Below are positions 24,712 to 36,061 of a stretch of DNA of 64,000 nucleotides, piece after piece. This DNA comes from Thalassobacillus sp. CUG 92003 (GTDB taxonomy: Bacteria > Bacillota > Bacilli > Bacillales > Halobacillaceae): NCBI RefSeq assembly GCF_013618635.1, contig NZ_JABLSJ010000013.1, positions 36,521 through 100,520 of the forward strand, given 5' to 3'. Within the stretch, counting starts at the first letter, position 1; every line of letters begins with the position of its first letter. Made by a program: the position numbers and the translations under genes. The notes under the pieces are model-generated. The model saw only the letters and a list, made by a program, of their open reading frames with translations, was not told the DNA's origin and ran no database searches.

Positions 24712-25758
24712 ATGAGTTATTTGGAAACCATAAAAAAGCTGAAGCAAAAAAAATTGTCACGCTTATATTTATTATATGGAACAGAAATGTATTTAATTCA
24801 AGAGATAAGGCGAAAAATCCTGGAGACAGGGCTTACAGAAGATGATATGGAAATGAATGTCTCTCACTATGATCTAGAGGAAACACCGATAGAAGATGTC
24901 ATTACGGATGCCGAAACATACCCTTTTTTGGGTGAACACAAGGTCATTTTTGCCCATAATCCGACTTTTATGAAAGGTAAACCGGACAAGCTTCCATTTG
25001 AGCACCACACCGATGTTCTCTTGCGATACGCTGAAAACCCGGTGGATTACTCGACGTTGGTCATTGTCGCGCCTTATGAAAAGCTGGATGAACGTAAGAA
25101 AATATTCAAGCAGATCAAAAATAATGGTGAGGTGGTTCAGTGTCACCCGGTAAGGGAGTGGGATGTAGATGAGTGGATTGATGCGTTAGCAAAGGAACAT
25201 AACATAACGATCCCTTCACATGTTCATGAACTTTTTGTGCGAGAAGTCGGAACCAATCTGATGGCTCTTCGCAGTGAGATGGAAAAATTAGCGTTGAATG
25301 TAGAAGCAGGAGGAACCATAACAAAGGAAATGGCTGAAAACCTATTATCCCATAGTGCAGAGACTTCTGGCTTGAAGCTGGTTGATGCCGTTATGGATCA
25401 GGATTTAACGAGGGCCATTGAATTGTATAAGGATTTGCAAAAAGCGAACGAAGAACCCATCGCTTTAACAGCATTATTAGCTTCTCAGTTCCGTACGATC
25501 GTATTAGCCAAAATTTTAAAGCAAAAAGGTTATACAGAAAACCACATGCGCCCTTATATTAAAGCCCACCCTTATGTGATAAAAATGGCTCTGAAACGGG
25601 AAAGGAAATTTTCGTTAACAGAATTGGAAAGTATTATCGATTCTATAGCGGAAACCGATCACAAAATGAAGCAGGGGTTAATGGAACAATCGTTAGCATT
25701 TGAAATGATGCTCTATCAGTTAATGGATATACGTAAGCAAGGATCACAGTCAGGGTAA
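24712..25758 (+). CDS. holA: DNA polymerase III delta subunit
   Basis: Delta subunit of the clamp loader, which opens the sliding clamp ring during replication (YqeN in B. subtilis). About 348 residues. The N-terminal SRLYLLYGTEMYLIQEIRR, VIVAPYEKLDERKK, and the C-terminal helical part with SLTELESII-like sequence fit the family. The start is ATG 24712 (or 24709), next to GGAGG at 24701-24705; an open frame extends far upstream to 24502, but that part runs through the structured RNA region and has no family resemblance. Confidence 0.94.
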   Translation: MSYLETIKKLKQKKLSRLYLLYGTEMYLIQEIRRKILETGLTEDDMEMNVSHYDLEETPIEDVITDAETYPFLGEHKVIFAHNPTFMKGKPDKLPFEHHTDVLLRYAENPVDYSTLVIVAPYEKLDERKKIFKQIKNNGEVVQCHPVREWDVDEWIDALAKEHNITIPSHVHELFVREVGTNLMALRSEMEKLALNVEAGGTITKEMAENLLSHSAETSGLKLVDAVMDQDLTRAIELYKDLQKANEEPIALTALLASQFRTIVLAKILKQKGYTENHMRPYIKAHPYVIKMALKRERKFSLTELESIIDSIAETDHKMKQGLMEQSLAFEMMLYQLMDIRKQGSQSG

Positions 25759-25800
25759 AAAATGCTTTCCGGCCGCTTATTGGCTGGAAAGCATTTTTTT
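25757..25800 (+). terminator. Bidirectional intrinsic terminator between holA and rpsT
   Basis: AATGCTTTCC pairs with GGAAAGCATT, with A runs on the left and T runs on the right, so it can act in both directions. Confidence 0.92.
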
Positions 25801-25819
25801 CACATCAAAGATGAAAACG

Positions 25820-25846
25820 AAAAAACGATCCATAAGGGTAGGATCG
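25820..25846 (-). terminator. Intrinsic terminator after rpsT
   Basis: Stem CGATCC/GGATCG; read leftward it is followed by six T residues. Confidence 0.8.
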
Positions 25847-25872
25847 CTTGACGGTCATCAGATAAAAGTGTA

Positions 25873-26133
25873 TTACAAAGCGTTTACTTTTTGAGTTAGG
25901 CGGGATTTCTGACGAGCGCCGTTATTTTTGTGAAGAGCGCCACGCTGGATTGCTTTATCAATTTTCTTGACAGCAATTGGGAGCATTGATTTTGCATTCT
26001 CAACGTCTTTGCTCGCTACAAGTTTTTCGACTCGTTTGATAGCCGTACGCATGTCAGATTTGAATGCTTGGTTGAGAACATAAGATTCATCGCTTGTTTT
26101 CACACGCTTAACTGCAGATTTAATGTTAGGCAT
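25873..26133 (-). CDS. rpsT: 30S ribosomal protein S20
   Basis: Primary 16S rRNA-binding protein of 86 residues, rich in lysine and alanine. Family markers are MPNIKSAVKRVKTSDE and AIQRGALHKNNGARQKSRL. GGGAGGTGA stands before the ATG. It is alone on the minus strand, as in B. subtilis, with its own promoter and terminator. Confidence 0.98.
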   Translation of the reverse strand: MPNIKSAVKRVKTSDESYVLNQAFKSDMRTAIKRVEKLVASKDVENAKSMLPIAVKKIDKAIQRGALHKNNGARQKSRLTQKVNAL

Positions 26134-26187
26134 TGTTTCACCTCCCAGGTAAAAACATAAAAGTAATATTCATATCGAACAAGAGTC

Positions 26188-26216
26188 ATTTTACCAAAGC
26201 GTTATGGTGTTTTCAA
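26188..26216 (-). promoter_or_regulatory. Sigma-A promoter for rpsT
   Basis: Minus-strand TTGAAA (26211-26216), 17-base spacer, TAAAAT (26188-26193), leaving a leader of about 50 bases. Confidence 0.75.
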
Positions 26217-26292
26217 CATATTTGTAAAATGTGAGATGGCCTGGGCATAAATTTTTTGTCGCTGGCAGAACATAAAGGCAGGAGGTGCTCAA

Positions 26293-27384
26293 ATGAAAGG
26301 TGATCCATTTATGCAAATTCGGACAGATTTGGCTGTTGAAGCTAAGGATACAGTCGATCGTGATCAAGCGAAACAATCTAACGAACAAGGTGTGATTGTC
26401 AAGGAAGAGAGTCGAGAAGACATCAAGCTTACATACGTGACGATTGAAAAATCAGCAGTCGAGCGTATCGGTAAAAAAGCTGGGGAATACATTACATTAG
26501 AATCCCTTGCTATAAGAAAACAAGATACGGAGATGCAGGCGACATTAGCCAATGTTCTCTCAGAAGAAATTGTGCGGTTGCTCGATAGGGCAGGTTTAAG
26601 CAAAGATGCTCATTGTCTGGTGGTGGGACTTGGGAATCGAAGTGTCACACCGGATGCGTTAGGTCCGTCAGTCATGGAAAAAGTACTCGTTACCAACCAC
26701 CTATTCAACTTACATCCTGAGACTGTTTCAGAAGGTTACAGGCCCGTTTCCGCACTTACTCCCGGCGTTATGGGAGTGACGGGCATAGAAACGAGTGAGA
26801 TCATTCACGGCGTGATTAAGGAAGCTCACCCTGATTTTGTTATTGTGGTAGATGCGCTTGCTTCACGTTCAATTGACCGTATCAACGCCACCATTCAATT
26901 ATCAGACACTGGCATCCATCCCGGTTCAGGCGTCGGTAATAAACGGGATGAAATCAGTGAGAAAACGTATCATATTCCTGTGCTTTCCATTGGAGTTCCC
27001 ACTGTAGTCGATGCTGTCACCATAACGAATGATACAATCGAATATATTCTAAAGCATTTTGGACGTGAGTGGAATGAAAAAGATGAACCTTCGAACGATT
27101 TGTCGTTTGCTTCTAACCCATTCAGTGATAAAAAACTCACGGAAGAAGATATGCCTGACTCTGAGCAGCGGCAAGCGGTGTTAGGGATATTGGGCCAGTT
27201 AGGGAAAGCCGAGAAGCGGCAACTGATTGAAGAAGTTTTGACCCCTCTTGGCCATAATTTAATGGTTACACCAAAAGAAGTCGATGAGTTTATAGCAGAT
27301 ATGGCTCACGTCATTGCAAATGGCATTAATAATGCGCTGCATGAACGCATCGATTATGGTGATTCACCGTCATTCACACGATAA
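26293..27384 (+). CDS. gpr: Germination protease GPR
   Basis: Aspartic-type endopeptidase that degrades small acid-soluble spore proteins at germination; made as a zymogen in the forespore and self-processed. 363 residues. The N-terminal [11 protein letters not shown] resembles its own substrate sites. Conserved [46 protein letters not shown] and [15 protein letters not shown] are present. GGAGGTG precedes the ATG. A forespore (sigma-G) promoter is expected upstream, but I could not identify a convincing one. Confidence 0.97.
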   Translation: MKGDPFMQIRTDLAVEAKDTVDRDQAKQSNEQGVIVKEESREDIKLTYVTIEKSAVERIGKKAGEYITLESLAIRKQDTEMQATLANVLSEEIVRLLDRAGLSKDAHCLVVGLGNRSVTPDALGPSVMEKVLVTNHLFNLHPETVSEGYRPVSALTPGVMGVTGIETSEIIHGVIKEAHPDFVIVVDALASRSIDRINATIQLSDTGIHPGSGVGNKRDEISEKTYHIPVLSIGVPTVVDAVTITNDTIEYILKHFGREWNEKDEPSNDLSFASNPFSDKKLTEEDMPDSEQRQAVLGILGQLGKAEKRQLIEEVLTPLGHNLMVTPKEVDEFIADMAHVIANGINNALHERIDYGDSPSFTR

Positions 27385-27388
27385 CCTC

Positions 27389-27433
27389 AACCGGAATCTT
27401 CTCTGATAGATTCCGGTTCTATTATTTTTTCTC
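27389..27433 (+). terminator. Intrinsic terminator after gpr
   Basis: AACCGGAATC pairs with GATTCCGGTT around a ten-base loop, followed after a short gap by a T-rich tract. Confidence 0.75.
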
Positions 27434-27483
27434 CCTTCATAGACTCTAGTAACGATTCAGAACTGTGATGGGAGTTGATATAT

Positions 27484-28647
27484 ATGCCTAAGCGATTGCT
27501 GAAGCCGCAAGGATCACATAAATGGAAACGTATATCCCAATGGACGGGAATTTTAGTCGCGTTCATGATGCTGCTCATGATTGGTATAGGGGTTCTGACT
27601 GGAGCTAAAACGACATACCGTGTGTATTCTGACACTGTGCAAGAATGGACGAGCCAACTTCCGGCAGCCTCATTTCTCTATCTGTTTCAAATGGAGAATC
27701 GGGTCTTTAAAAGCGCTTATCCTTCCGGCCACACGCCGCCGAATTTGTCATCCATTTCGTTCAATTTATTGACTAGTTTGACGCCCAATGACCCACGCAG
27801 TTTATTAGGGAGGGAAATACCGGGACTGGCATCTTACAATGGTGATATCATCATTGCCGGGGAAGGAACCGATTATACAAACTTGCCTATTGAATCTCAG
27901 GCTCCCATCGACGTGGTGCAAAAGGACAGAGAAGCGGTTGATACCGAGGAACAAGCACCGGAACGCCCAGAACCTAATGATCGGGAGAGTACGAATGGAA
28001 AAGAAGTGGTGTTCATCTATCACACGCACAACCGTGAATCTTTTCTTCCTCATTTGCCGGAGGGAACTCCTTCTTCTGAAGCTTATCACGGGGAAGTTAA
28101 TATTACGAAAGTGGGCGACCGCTTATCCGAAACGCTTAAAGATAATGGCATCGGAACAAAAGTAGATAAAACCGATGTTACTCAAGTGTTGAATCAAAAA
28201 GGCATGCCGTACTATCAGTCTTATGACGCTTCGAGACCGATTGTAGAGGCTGCGGCAACGAATGATAATAACTTTAAATATTTTATGGACCTTCACAGAG
28301 ACAGTCTGCCGAAAAATTTAACGACTACTACCATAAAGGATAAACCCTATGCTCGCTTAATTTTTGTAGTCGGTGCTGAACATCCCCAGTACGAAAAGAA
28401 CTTAAAACTCGCCTCAGACCTGCACAAACGGCTTGAACAATCGTACCCAGGGTTAAGCCGCGGTGTTATAACAAAAAAAGGCGCGGGAGTTGATGGAAAA
28501 TATAATCAGGACATTTCCCAAAACGCAATGCTCATAGAATTCGGAGGAGTCGGGAATAACCTTGACGAATTGTATCGTTCAGCCGATGCGATGGCTGATG
28601 TGTTCAGTGATTATTACTGGGATGCAGAAAAAGTGACCACAGATTGA
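27484..28647 (+). CDS. spoIIP: Stage II sporulation protein P
   Basis: Cell-wall amidase/endopeptidase that, with SpoIID and SpoIIM, drives engulfment of the forespore. 387 residues: basic N-terminus, one membrane anchor (about 21-41), a linker, and a catalytic domain with the zinc-type motif YHTHNRESF and later MDLHRDSLP and LIEFGGVGN. The ATG at 27484 suits GGGAG at 27470-27474; a TTG three codons earlier is nearer than usual. It follows gpr, as in B. subtilis. Confidence 0.95.
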   Translation: MPKRLLKPQGSHKWKRISQWTGILVAFMMLLMIGIGVLTGAKTTYRVYSDTVQEWTSQLPAASFLYLFQMENRVFKSAYPSGHTPPNLSSISFNLLTSLTPNDPRSLLGREIPGLASYNGDIIIAGEGTDYTNLPIESQAPIDVVQKDREAVDTEEQAPERPEPNDRESTNGKEVVFIYHTHNRESFLPHLPEGTPSSEAYHGEVNITKVGDRLSETLKDNGIGTKVDKTDVTQVLNQKGMPYYQSYDASRPIVEAAATNDNNFKYFMDLHRDSLPKNLTTTTIKDKPYARLIFVVGAEHPQYEKNLKLASDLHKRLEQSYPGLSRGVITKKGAGVDGKYNQDISQNAMLIEFGGVGNNLDELYRSADAMADVFSDYYWDAEKVTTD

Positions 28648-28663
28648 GCGAGGGGGAGCCAAT

Positions 28664-28978
28664 ATGAGAACGTTGCTTGTGATCGGCATCATTTTAATGG
28701 TATTTGTCTCAGGTGCACTGTTTGGTGCCCAAAAAGGGAACGAACGTGAAGCGGTCAATGATCCACACCCCCCTCATCTTACTGAACAAGCAGCAGAACG
28801 GGAGAAGCCATCATCGAAAAAAGAACAGTCCGATCAAACTAAAGAGGAATGTGCCGAACCTGCCAGGGCATCAGCTGCTCCGTGGAGCGTCAAAACGGCA
28901 CAGTCCCTTGGGTCAGGTGTATCAGGCGTGTTTAATGGAGTCATCGTAACCTTTAGCTCGTTTATTCACTCCTCATAG
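28664..28978 (+). CDS. yqxA: YqxA family protein (DUF3679)
   Basis: A 104-residue protein with one N-terminal membrane segment (about 3-22) that reads into FGAQKG, a charged middle and a C-terminal helix-like SLGSGVSGVFNGVIVTFSSF. The gene lies between spoIIP and lepA, where B. subtilis has yqxA. Function unknown. AGGGGGAG precedes the ATG. The family call leans on position and overall form. Confidence 0.75.
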   Translation: MRTLLVIGIILMVFVSGALFGAQKGNEREAVNDPHPPHLTEQAAEREKPSSKKEQSDQTKEECAEPARASAAPWSVKTAQSLGSGVSGVFNGVIVTFSSFIHSS

Positions 28979-29077
28979 CTCAATTCATTGCGCGGGAGGC
29001 CGCTTTACCACCGTTAACGCTGTGAATAAACAGTGCGTTCAATAATATGATTTTGTACCAGGTACGGGGGATGATGA

Positions 29078-29106
29078 TTGAATAATGGTGATACTATTGC
29101 TATAAT
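29078..29106 (+). promoter_or_regulatory. Sigma-A promoter for lepA
   Basis: TTGAAT (29078-29083), 17-base spacer, TATAAT (29101-29106), also with TG one base before the -10 (extended -10). Confidence 0.8.
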
Positions 29107-29147
29107 CTAGACTAGTTATGTGCGGAAAATAGTAGGAGTGATGTTAG

Positions 29148-30962
29148 GTGTCTAGTCAAAGTAAACAACAGCGTGTGCGAAATTTCTCGATTATTGCTCA
29201 TATTGATCATGGGAAATCCACATTGGCTGATCGCATATTGGAGAAAACGAAGGCGTTAACGCAGCGAGAAATGAAAGAACAATTTTTAGATGCCATGGAT
29301 TTGGAACGTGAACGCGGCATCACCATCAAACTGAATGCCGTTCAGTTGAATTACCTTCATGAAAACGGCGATGATTATACGTTTCATTTGATTGATACTC
29401 CCGGTCACGTCGATTTCACGTATGAAGTTTCCAGAAGTTTGGCTGCCTGTGAAGGTGCCGTTCTCGTTGTTGATGCGGCACAAGGGATCGAAGCCCAAAC
29501 GTTAGCAAATGTTTATTTAGCGCTTGAGAATGATTTGGAAATCATTCCCGTTATCAACAAAATCGATCTGCCCAGTGCAGAGCCGGAAAGAATCAAACAG
29601 GAAATAGAAGATGTAATCGGAATTGATGCATCTGATGCCATATTAGCGTCGGCAAAAGATGGCGTGGGCGTCGATGAAATTCTCGAACGTATTGTGACGG
29701 ATATCCCTGCTCCAGCCGGTAGTCCAGATGATCCTTTAAAAGCTCTCATATTTGATTCACTTTATGATTCCTACCGCGGAGTTATTGCGTACATATGTGT
29801 CCGTGAAGGTTCTATTAAGGTAGGCGACAAGATAAAGATGATGCAGACAGGCAAGGAGTTTGAAGTGAATGAAGTGGGCGTATTCCGCCCGAAACCGACT
29901 CCGCTCGAGGAACTTAATGTCGGGGATGTCGGTTATATGACGGCCTCTATCAAGAATATTGGTGACAGCCGCGTCGGTGATACGATTACTCAGGTCAAAA
30001 ACCCTGCAGAAGAACCGCTTCCGGGTTATAAACGTTTGAATCCGATGGTTTTCTGTGGCATGTATCCGGTCGATGCAAGCAATTATAACGACCTGAGAGA
30101 CGCTTTGGAGCGTCTGGAATTAAATGATTCGTCATTACAGTATGAAGCAGAAACTTCTCAAGCACTCGGTTTCGGATTCCGTTGCGGGTTCCTCGGCATG
30201 CTGCATATGGAAATCATTCAAGAACGGATTGAACGGGAATACGGCATTGATTTAATTACGACTGCTCCAAGTGTTATTTACCAAGTAAAAACGACCGACG
30301 ATGAGGACATCATGATCGATAACCCATCCATGATGCCTGATAATCAACGCGTGAATGAAGTTCAAGAACCTTTCGTCAAAGCAACGGTCATGGTTCCAGA
30401 GGACTATGTCGGACCCGTAATGAAAATATGTGAAAGAAAACGCGGCAATTTCATGGATATGCAATACCTTGATGACAATCGTGTCAATATCGTTTATGAA
30501 ATACCTTTATCTGAAATTGTGTACGATTTCTTCGATTCCTTGAAATCACAAACAAAAGGTTATGCATCATTCGATTATGAAATGATCGGCTATCGTGACT
30601 CGAATTTAGTAAAAATGGATATCTTATTGAACGGTGATACCATTGATGCGCTGTCGTTTATCGTGCATAGGGATTTTGCTTATGAGCGTGGAAAACAAAT
30701 CGTAGAAAAATTGAAAGATTTAATTCCGAGACAACAGTTTGAAGTGCCTGTCCAGGCGGCAATTGGAAATAAAATCATAGCCCGTTCGACAATCAAAGCC
30801 ATCCGTAAAAATGTCCTTTCAAAATGTTATGGCGGCGACATTACGCGTAAGCGTAAACTGCTGGAAAAACAAAAAGAAGGAAAAAAACGGATGAAGATGG
30901 TCGGATCAGTTGAAGTGCCCCAGGAAGCATTCATGTCTGTATTAGAAATTAATGATGACTAA
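29148..30962 (+). CDS. lepA: Elongation factor 4 (LepA)
   Basis: Ribosome-dependent GTPase related to EF-G, implicated in back-translocation and initiation or 30S maturation. 604 residues. G1 AHIDHGKST (about 17-25), the switch segment [14 protein letters not shown]3 DTPGHVDF, G4 NKID, and the LepA-specific C-terminal domain ending in [23 protein letters not shown] start at 29148 with AGGAGTG eight bases upstream. Confidence 0.98.
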   Translation: MSSQSKQQRVRNFSIIAHIDHGKSTLADRILEKTKALTQREMKEQFLDAMDLERERGITIKLNAVQLNYLHENGDDYTFHLIDTPGHVDFTYEVSRSLAACEGAVLVVDAAQGIEAQTLANVYLALENDLEIIPVINKIDLPSAEPERIKQEIEDVIGIDASDAILASAKDGVGVDEILERIVTDIPAPAGSPDDPLKALIFDSLYDSYRGVIAYICVREGSIKVGDKIKMMQTGKEFEVNEVGVFRPKPTPLEELNVGDVGYMTASIKNIGDSRVGDTITQVKNPAEEPLPGYKRLNPMVFCGMYPVDASNYNDLRDALERLELNDSSLQYEAETSQALGFGFRCGFLGMLHMEIIQERIEREYGIDLITTAPSVIYQVKTTDDEDIMIDNPSMMPDNQRVNEVQEPFVKATVMVPEDYVGPVMKICERKRGNFMDMQYLDDNRVNIVYEIPLSEIVYDFFDSLKSQTKGYASFDYEMIGYRDSNLVKMDILLNGDTIDALSFIVHRDFAYERGKQIVEKLKDLIPRQQFEVPVQAAIGNKIIARSTIKAIRKNVLSKCYGGDITRKRKLLEKQKEGKKRMKMVGSVEVPQEAFMSVLEINDD

Positions 30963-30976
30963 ATGATAGCAGGATG

Positions 30977-31010
30977 AAACCGCAGGAGACAGCTCTTGCG
31001 GTTTTGTTTT
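30977..31010 (+). terminator. Intrinsic terminator after lepA
   Basis: AAACCGCAGGAG pairs with CTCTTGCGGTTT (one G-T pair), then TTTTGTTTT. It ends just before the hemW ribosome site. Confidence 0.85.
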
Positions 31011-31026
31011 GAAAGGTGGAAACAGC

Positions 31027-32163
31027 ATGCGCATACCCTCAGCATATATACACATTCCTTTTTGTCAGCAGATATGCCATTATTGCGATTTTACAAAGTT
31101 CTTTTATACGGAAAAACAAGCGGACGATTATTTAGATGCGCTCGAGAACGAAATGAACCATTATCTCCCTGAGCCTGTTCAAGTTGAGACGATATTTGTG
31201 GGGGGAGGCACTCCAACGATATTATCTGAAGCGCAATTGCGACGTTTCTTGCAGATGGTGGACGAGCACTTTCATATATCTGGGGACATGGAGTACACAT
31301 TTGAGGCCAACCCTGGTGATCTCAATTCGGAGAAAATTCAATTGTTGGCAGCTTATGGTGTGAATCGCGTCTCCATGGGGGTCCAGGTTTTTGATGATGC
31401 CATGTTAGAAAAAATCGGACGTCTGCATCGCAAAAAAGATGTTTACACTAATATTGAAGCTTTGTTAAATAAAGACATTTCGAACATTAGTATTGATCTT
31501 ATGTATGCGTTGCCTGGTCAGTCCGTACATGATTTTGAAGAAACAATCGATGAAGCATTAGCCTTCAACCTTCCTCATTACTCTTCTTATTCTTTGCAAA
31601 TAGAACCGAAAACTGTATTTTATCAACGGTACAAACGAGGCGAATTAAGTAAACCGCCCGAAGAGGACGAAGCTGTGATGTACGAAATGCTGCAGCGAAA
31701 AATGAACGACGCCGGATTAAACCATTATGAAATCAGTAATTTTGCGGCAGAAGGGTATGAAAGTCAACACAACTTGACCTATTGGAACAACCATTTTTAT
31801 TATGGCTTCGGTGCCGGTGCCCATGGGTATCTGCCAGGGAAACGATTGATCAATATCCGACCATTACCTGCCTATGTAAAACAAGCCTGTGAAAATGGCA
31901 GGCCTGTATTGCACGAAGAACCTATCGGCCGTAAAGAGATGATGGAAGAAGAAATGTTCCTGGGTTTAAGAAAAGCAGAAGGGGTTCAGAAGGCCGTATT
32001 TCAGGAGCGATACAATCGTTCGATGCATAACGTCTATCAGGAGGCCATAACATCTTTACAGAATCGGGGTTTATTACAAGAAGATGAAGTTGCTGTTCGA
32101 TTGACGTCAAAAGGAAAAATGCTTGGCAATGAAGTTTTTCAAGCATTCTTAATCGATGATTGA
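31027..32163 (+). CDS. hemW: HemW, radical SAM heme chaperone
   Basis: Radical SAM protein of the HemN/HemW group, now regarded as a heme-handling chaperone and not the oxygen-independent coproporphyrinogen oxidase it is often named. 378 residues. The cluster motif CxxxCxxC is C13, C17, C20 (CQQICHYC); the fourth cysteine typical of true HemN is lacking. The HemW motif HNLTYW is present, as is GGGTPT. AAAGGTGG lies before ATG 31027. Confidence 0.95.
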   Translation: MRIPSAYIHIPFCQQICHYCDFTKFFYTEKQADDYLDALENEMNHYLPEPVQVETIFVGGGTPTILSEAQLRRFLQMVDEHFHISGDMEYTFEANPGDLNSEKIQLLAAYGVNRVSMGVQVFDDAMLEKIGRLHRKKDVYTNIEALLNKDISNISIDLMYALPGQSVHDFEETIDEALAFNLPHYSSYSLQIEPKTVFYQRYKRGELSKPPEEDEAVMYEMLQRKMNDAGLNHYEISNFAAEGYESQHNLTYWNNHFYYGFGAGAHGYLPGKRLINIRPLPAYVKQACENGRPVLHEEPIGRKEMMEEEMFLGLRKAEGVQKAVFQERYNRSMHNVYQEAITSLQNRGLLQEDEVAVRLTSKGKMLGNEVFQAFLIDD

Positions 32164-32182
32164 ACTGTCCTGTGTTCTAACA

Positions 32183-32207
32183 GCTTTCCACTGTAGAAGT
32201 GGTAAGC
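32183..32207 (+). terminator. Weak terminator-like hairpin after hemW
   Basis: GCTTTCCACT against AGTGGTAAGC (one mismatch), five-base loop, but no proper T run follows. Confidence 0.3.
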
Positions 32208-32286
32208 CTTACTTGTCGTGAGAGAACGTGGCATATAACATTCATCAACGAATCGTGAACATTCTAAAAAAAATAAATTGAACGCG

Positions 32287-32315
32287 TTGACATCCATGAG
32301 CCCATTTGATAATTT
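32287..32315 (+). promoter_or_regulatory. Sigma-A promoter of the hrcA-dnaK operon
   Basis: A consensus -35 TTGACA (32287-32292) is followed by an AT-rich -10 region: TAATTT at 17 bases or GATAAT at 15 bases. The CIRCE operator begins immediately downstream. Confidence 0.65.
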
Positions 32316-32325
32316 ATTAATAGAT

Positions 32326-32352
32326 TTAGCACTCGCTTTAAATGAGTGCTAA
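32326..32352 (+). promoter_or_regulatory. CIRCE operator (HrcA binding site)
   Basis: A perfect inverted repeat TTAGCACTC-N9-GAGTGCTAA, the consensus CIRCE element bound by HrcA. It covers the region between the -10 box and the hrcA ribosome site, so HrcA represses its own operon until heat shock. Confidence 0.97.
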
Positions 32353-32366
32353 CAGAGGTGATCATC

Positions 32367-33398
32367 ATGTTGACAGATAGACAATTGCTGATTCTTCAAG
32401 TTATTATTGATGATTTCATCCATTCAGCGCAGCCTGTAGGCTCGCGTGCCATTTCCAAAATGCAGAAAGTAACCTTCAGTTCAGCAACAATCCGAAATGA
32501 AATGGCAGATCTTGAAGAAATGGGCTTTATTGAAAAAACACATTCATCTTCCGGAAGAGTCCCTTCAGAGAAAGGGTATCGGTTTTACGTCGATCACTTA
32601 CTTTCTCCTTTAAAACTATCTAACCAAGAGATGAATATCATCCATGAAGCCTTTAAGGATCGTATGCTCGAATATGAACGTGTTGTACAAAAATCCGCAG
32701 GGATCCTTTCTGATTTAACAAATTATACGTCCATTATCCTGGGTCCGGAAATATTTGAGACGAAGCTGAAACAACTTCAAATCGTACCGTTGAATGATCA
32801 ATCGGCGGTTGCGATCCTCGTCACCAATACAGGGCATGTTGAACATCGTGCTTTTAATGTGCCAGCTGAAATAGATGCTTCGGATTTAGGGAAAATGGTA
32901 AATATTTTGAATGAAAAATTGTCAGGTGTCCCCTTGGTGCAGTTGCACGAGAAACTTTATCTCGAGGTTTCTGAGTTATTGCGGAAACACACGCGTGATT
33001 ATGAGAATGCATTTGAGTATTTGAGAGCGGCTTTATTGGATGAACAGCCTGCCAAGTTATATGTAGGTGGTAAAACCAACATTTTAATGCAGCCCGAATT
33101 CAAAGATTTGGATAAGGTGCGATCGCTTTACGGAATGATTGAAAAAGAAAATGAAATTGCCCACTTACTCCGTTCGGATCAAAGCGGTTTGAATGTGAAA
33201 ATTGGCCATGAAAATCAGTTTGATGCCATGCAGAATTGCACATTGATTACGGCTACTTACAGACTCGGAGAAGATCAGATGGGTACCATTGCCTTACTGG
33301 GGCCTACCCGGATGGAATACAATCGTGTGATTTCACTCATGAATGTACTCTCTCAGGAAATGACAGAGACGTTCCAATCGTGGTATCAAAGTGAGTGA
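32367..33398 (+). CDS. hrcA: Heat-inducible transcription repressor HrcA
   Basis: Repressor of class I heat-shock genes, whose activity depends on GroEL. 343 residues, identical in length to B. subtilis HrcA. The N-terminal winged helix (LTDRQLLILQVIIDDFI, SSATIRNEMADLEEMGFIEK, SGRVPSEKGYRFYVD) and GAF-like dimerisation domain are clear. ATG 32367 follows GAGGTGATC; an earlier GTG inside CIRCE is unlikely. Confidence 0.97.
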   Translation: MLTDRQLLILQVIIDDFIHSAQPVGSRAISKMQKVTFSSATIRNEMADLEEMGFIEKTHSSSGRVPSEKGYRFYVDHLLSPLKLSNQEMNIIHEAFKDRMLEYERVVQKSAGILSDLTNYTSIILGPEIFETKLKQLQIVPLNDQSAVAILVTNTGHVEHRAFNVPAEIDASDLGKMVNILNEKLSGVPLVQLHEKLYLEVSELLRKHTRDYENAFEYLRAALLDEQPAKLYVGGKTNILMQPEFKDLDKVRSLYGMIEKENEIAHLLRSDQSGLNVKIGHENQFDAMQNCTLITATYRLGEDQMGTIALLGPTRMEYNRVISLMNVLSQEMTETFQSWYQSE

Positions 33399-33517
33399 AA
33401 ACAAGCTGTAAACTTAGAAAATATCCCGATTGCATGCCATGTTTTTCAAATACTTTTGTAGGGTAAGGTTTCGTGTTATAGTCAGTAACGGTGAATGGAT
33501 TTGAGGAGGTGGAAGAC

Positions 33518-34054
33518 GTGGAAGAGAAGAAAGAAACCAACCAGGAGATCATCGATGAACAGGATGATATTCAGGATGAAGTGGCTGACACGTCAGAAGA
33601 AACTGAAGAAAAATCTGAATATGAGCGGTTGGAAGAAGAAAAGAACGAAATTTATAATCGCTTGATGCGTATTCAGGCGGATTACGATAATTTCAAACGT
33701 CGCACGCAAAAAGAAAAGGAAGAAGATAGAAAATATAAGTCCAAGGATCTTATAAGTGAACTTATTCCTGTCTTAGATAACTTCGAGCGTGCACTTCAAG
33801 TCGAAGGAGACAGCGCAAAAGGATTTGCTGATGGTGTGGAAATGGTTTATCAACAATTCAAATCTGCCCTTGAAAAAGAAGGCGTTGAAGAAATTCCTGC
33901 TGACGGAGAGGAATTTGATCCCCATAAACATCAGGCAGTCATGCAGGTGGAAGATGAAAACTACGGTTCCAATGTAGTTGTGGAAACGATGCAAAAAGGG
34001 TATCAATTACATGACCGGGTCATTCGCCCGGCTATGGTAAAAGTAAATCAATAA
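33518..34054 (+). CDS. grpE: Nucleotide exchange factor GrpE
   Basis: Releases ADP from DnaK. 178 residues: an acidic disordered head, a long coiled coil with YNRLMRIQADYDNFKRRTQ, and the C-terminal beta domain with FDPHKHQAVMQVE and GYQLHDRVIRPAMVKV. GTG start at 33518 follows AGGAGGT with seven bases; the open frame extends to 33491 without support. Confidence 0.97.
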   Translation: MEEKKETNQEIIDEQDDIQDEVADTSEETEEKSEYERLEEEKNEIYNRLMRIQADYDNFKRRTQKEKEEDRKYKSKDLISELIPVLDNFERALQVEGDSAKGFADGVEMVYQQFKSALEKEGVEEIPADGEEFDPHKHQAVMQVEDENYGSNVVVETMQKGYQLHDRVIRPAMVKVNQ

Positions 34055-34071
34055 TAATTATAGCGAAGTAA

Positions 34072-35919
<1,848 letters not shown>

Positions 35920-35936
35920 CTCCTATGTTTAAGTTG

Positions 35937-35973
35937 AAAAGTCAAAGTCAGGGCCTCTTGGCTTTGACTTTTT
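35937..35973 (+). terminator. Terminator between dnaK and dnaJ
   Basis: AAAAGTCAAAG pairs with CTTTGACTTTT, followed by T. It would reduce readthrough from the CIRCE promoter into dnaJ. Confidence 0.8.
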
Positions 35974-35994
35974 AACGTCATGGGCTTACGAAAG

Positions 35995-36024
35995 TTGCCC
36001 GTGGAAGCATGGGAATGTTAAGAT
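35995..36024 (+). promoter_or_regulatory. Possible internal promoter for dnaJ
   Basis: TTGCCC (35995-36000), 18-base spacer, TAAGAT (36019-36024). Moderate match only. B. subtilis has an internal vegetative promoter in this same place of its dnaK operon. Confidence 0.35.
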
Positions 36025-36061
36025 TAATTTTATGTAATAGTGCCGGGAGAGTGATCGACAA

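Noticed and set aside
26221..26292. Sigma-G promoter for gpr
   Set aside because: GCATA and CATAAAG words exist but with a 21-base spacing and imperfect -10, so I do not call it.
29005..29062. Short hairpins after yqxA (AACGC..GCGTT and GTACCAGGTAC)
   Set aside because: Stems are bulged or loops too small and no T run follows, so they are not called terminators.
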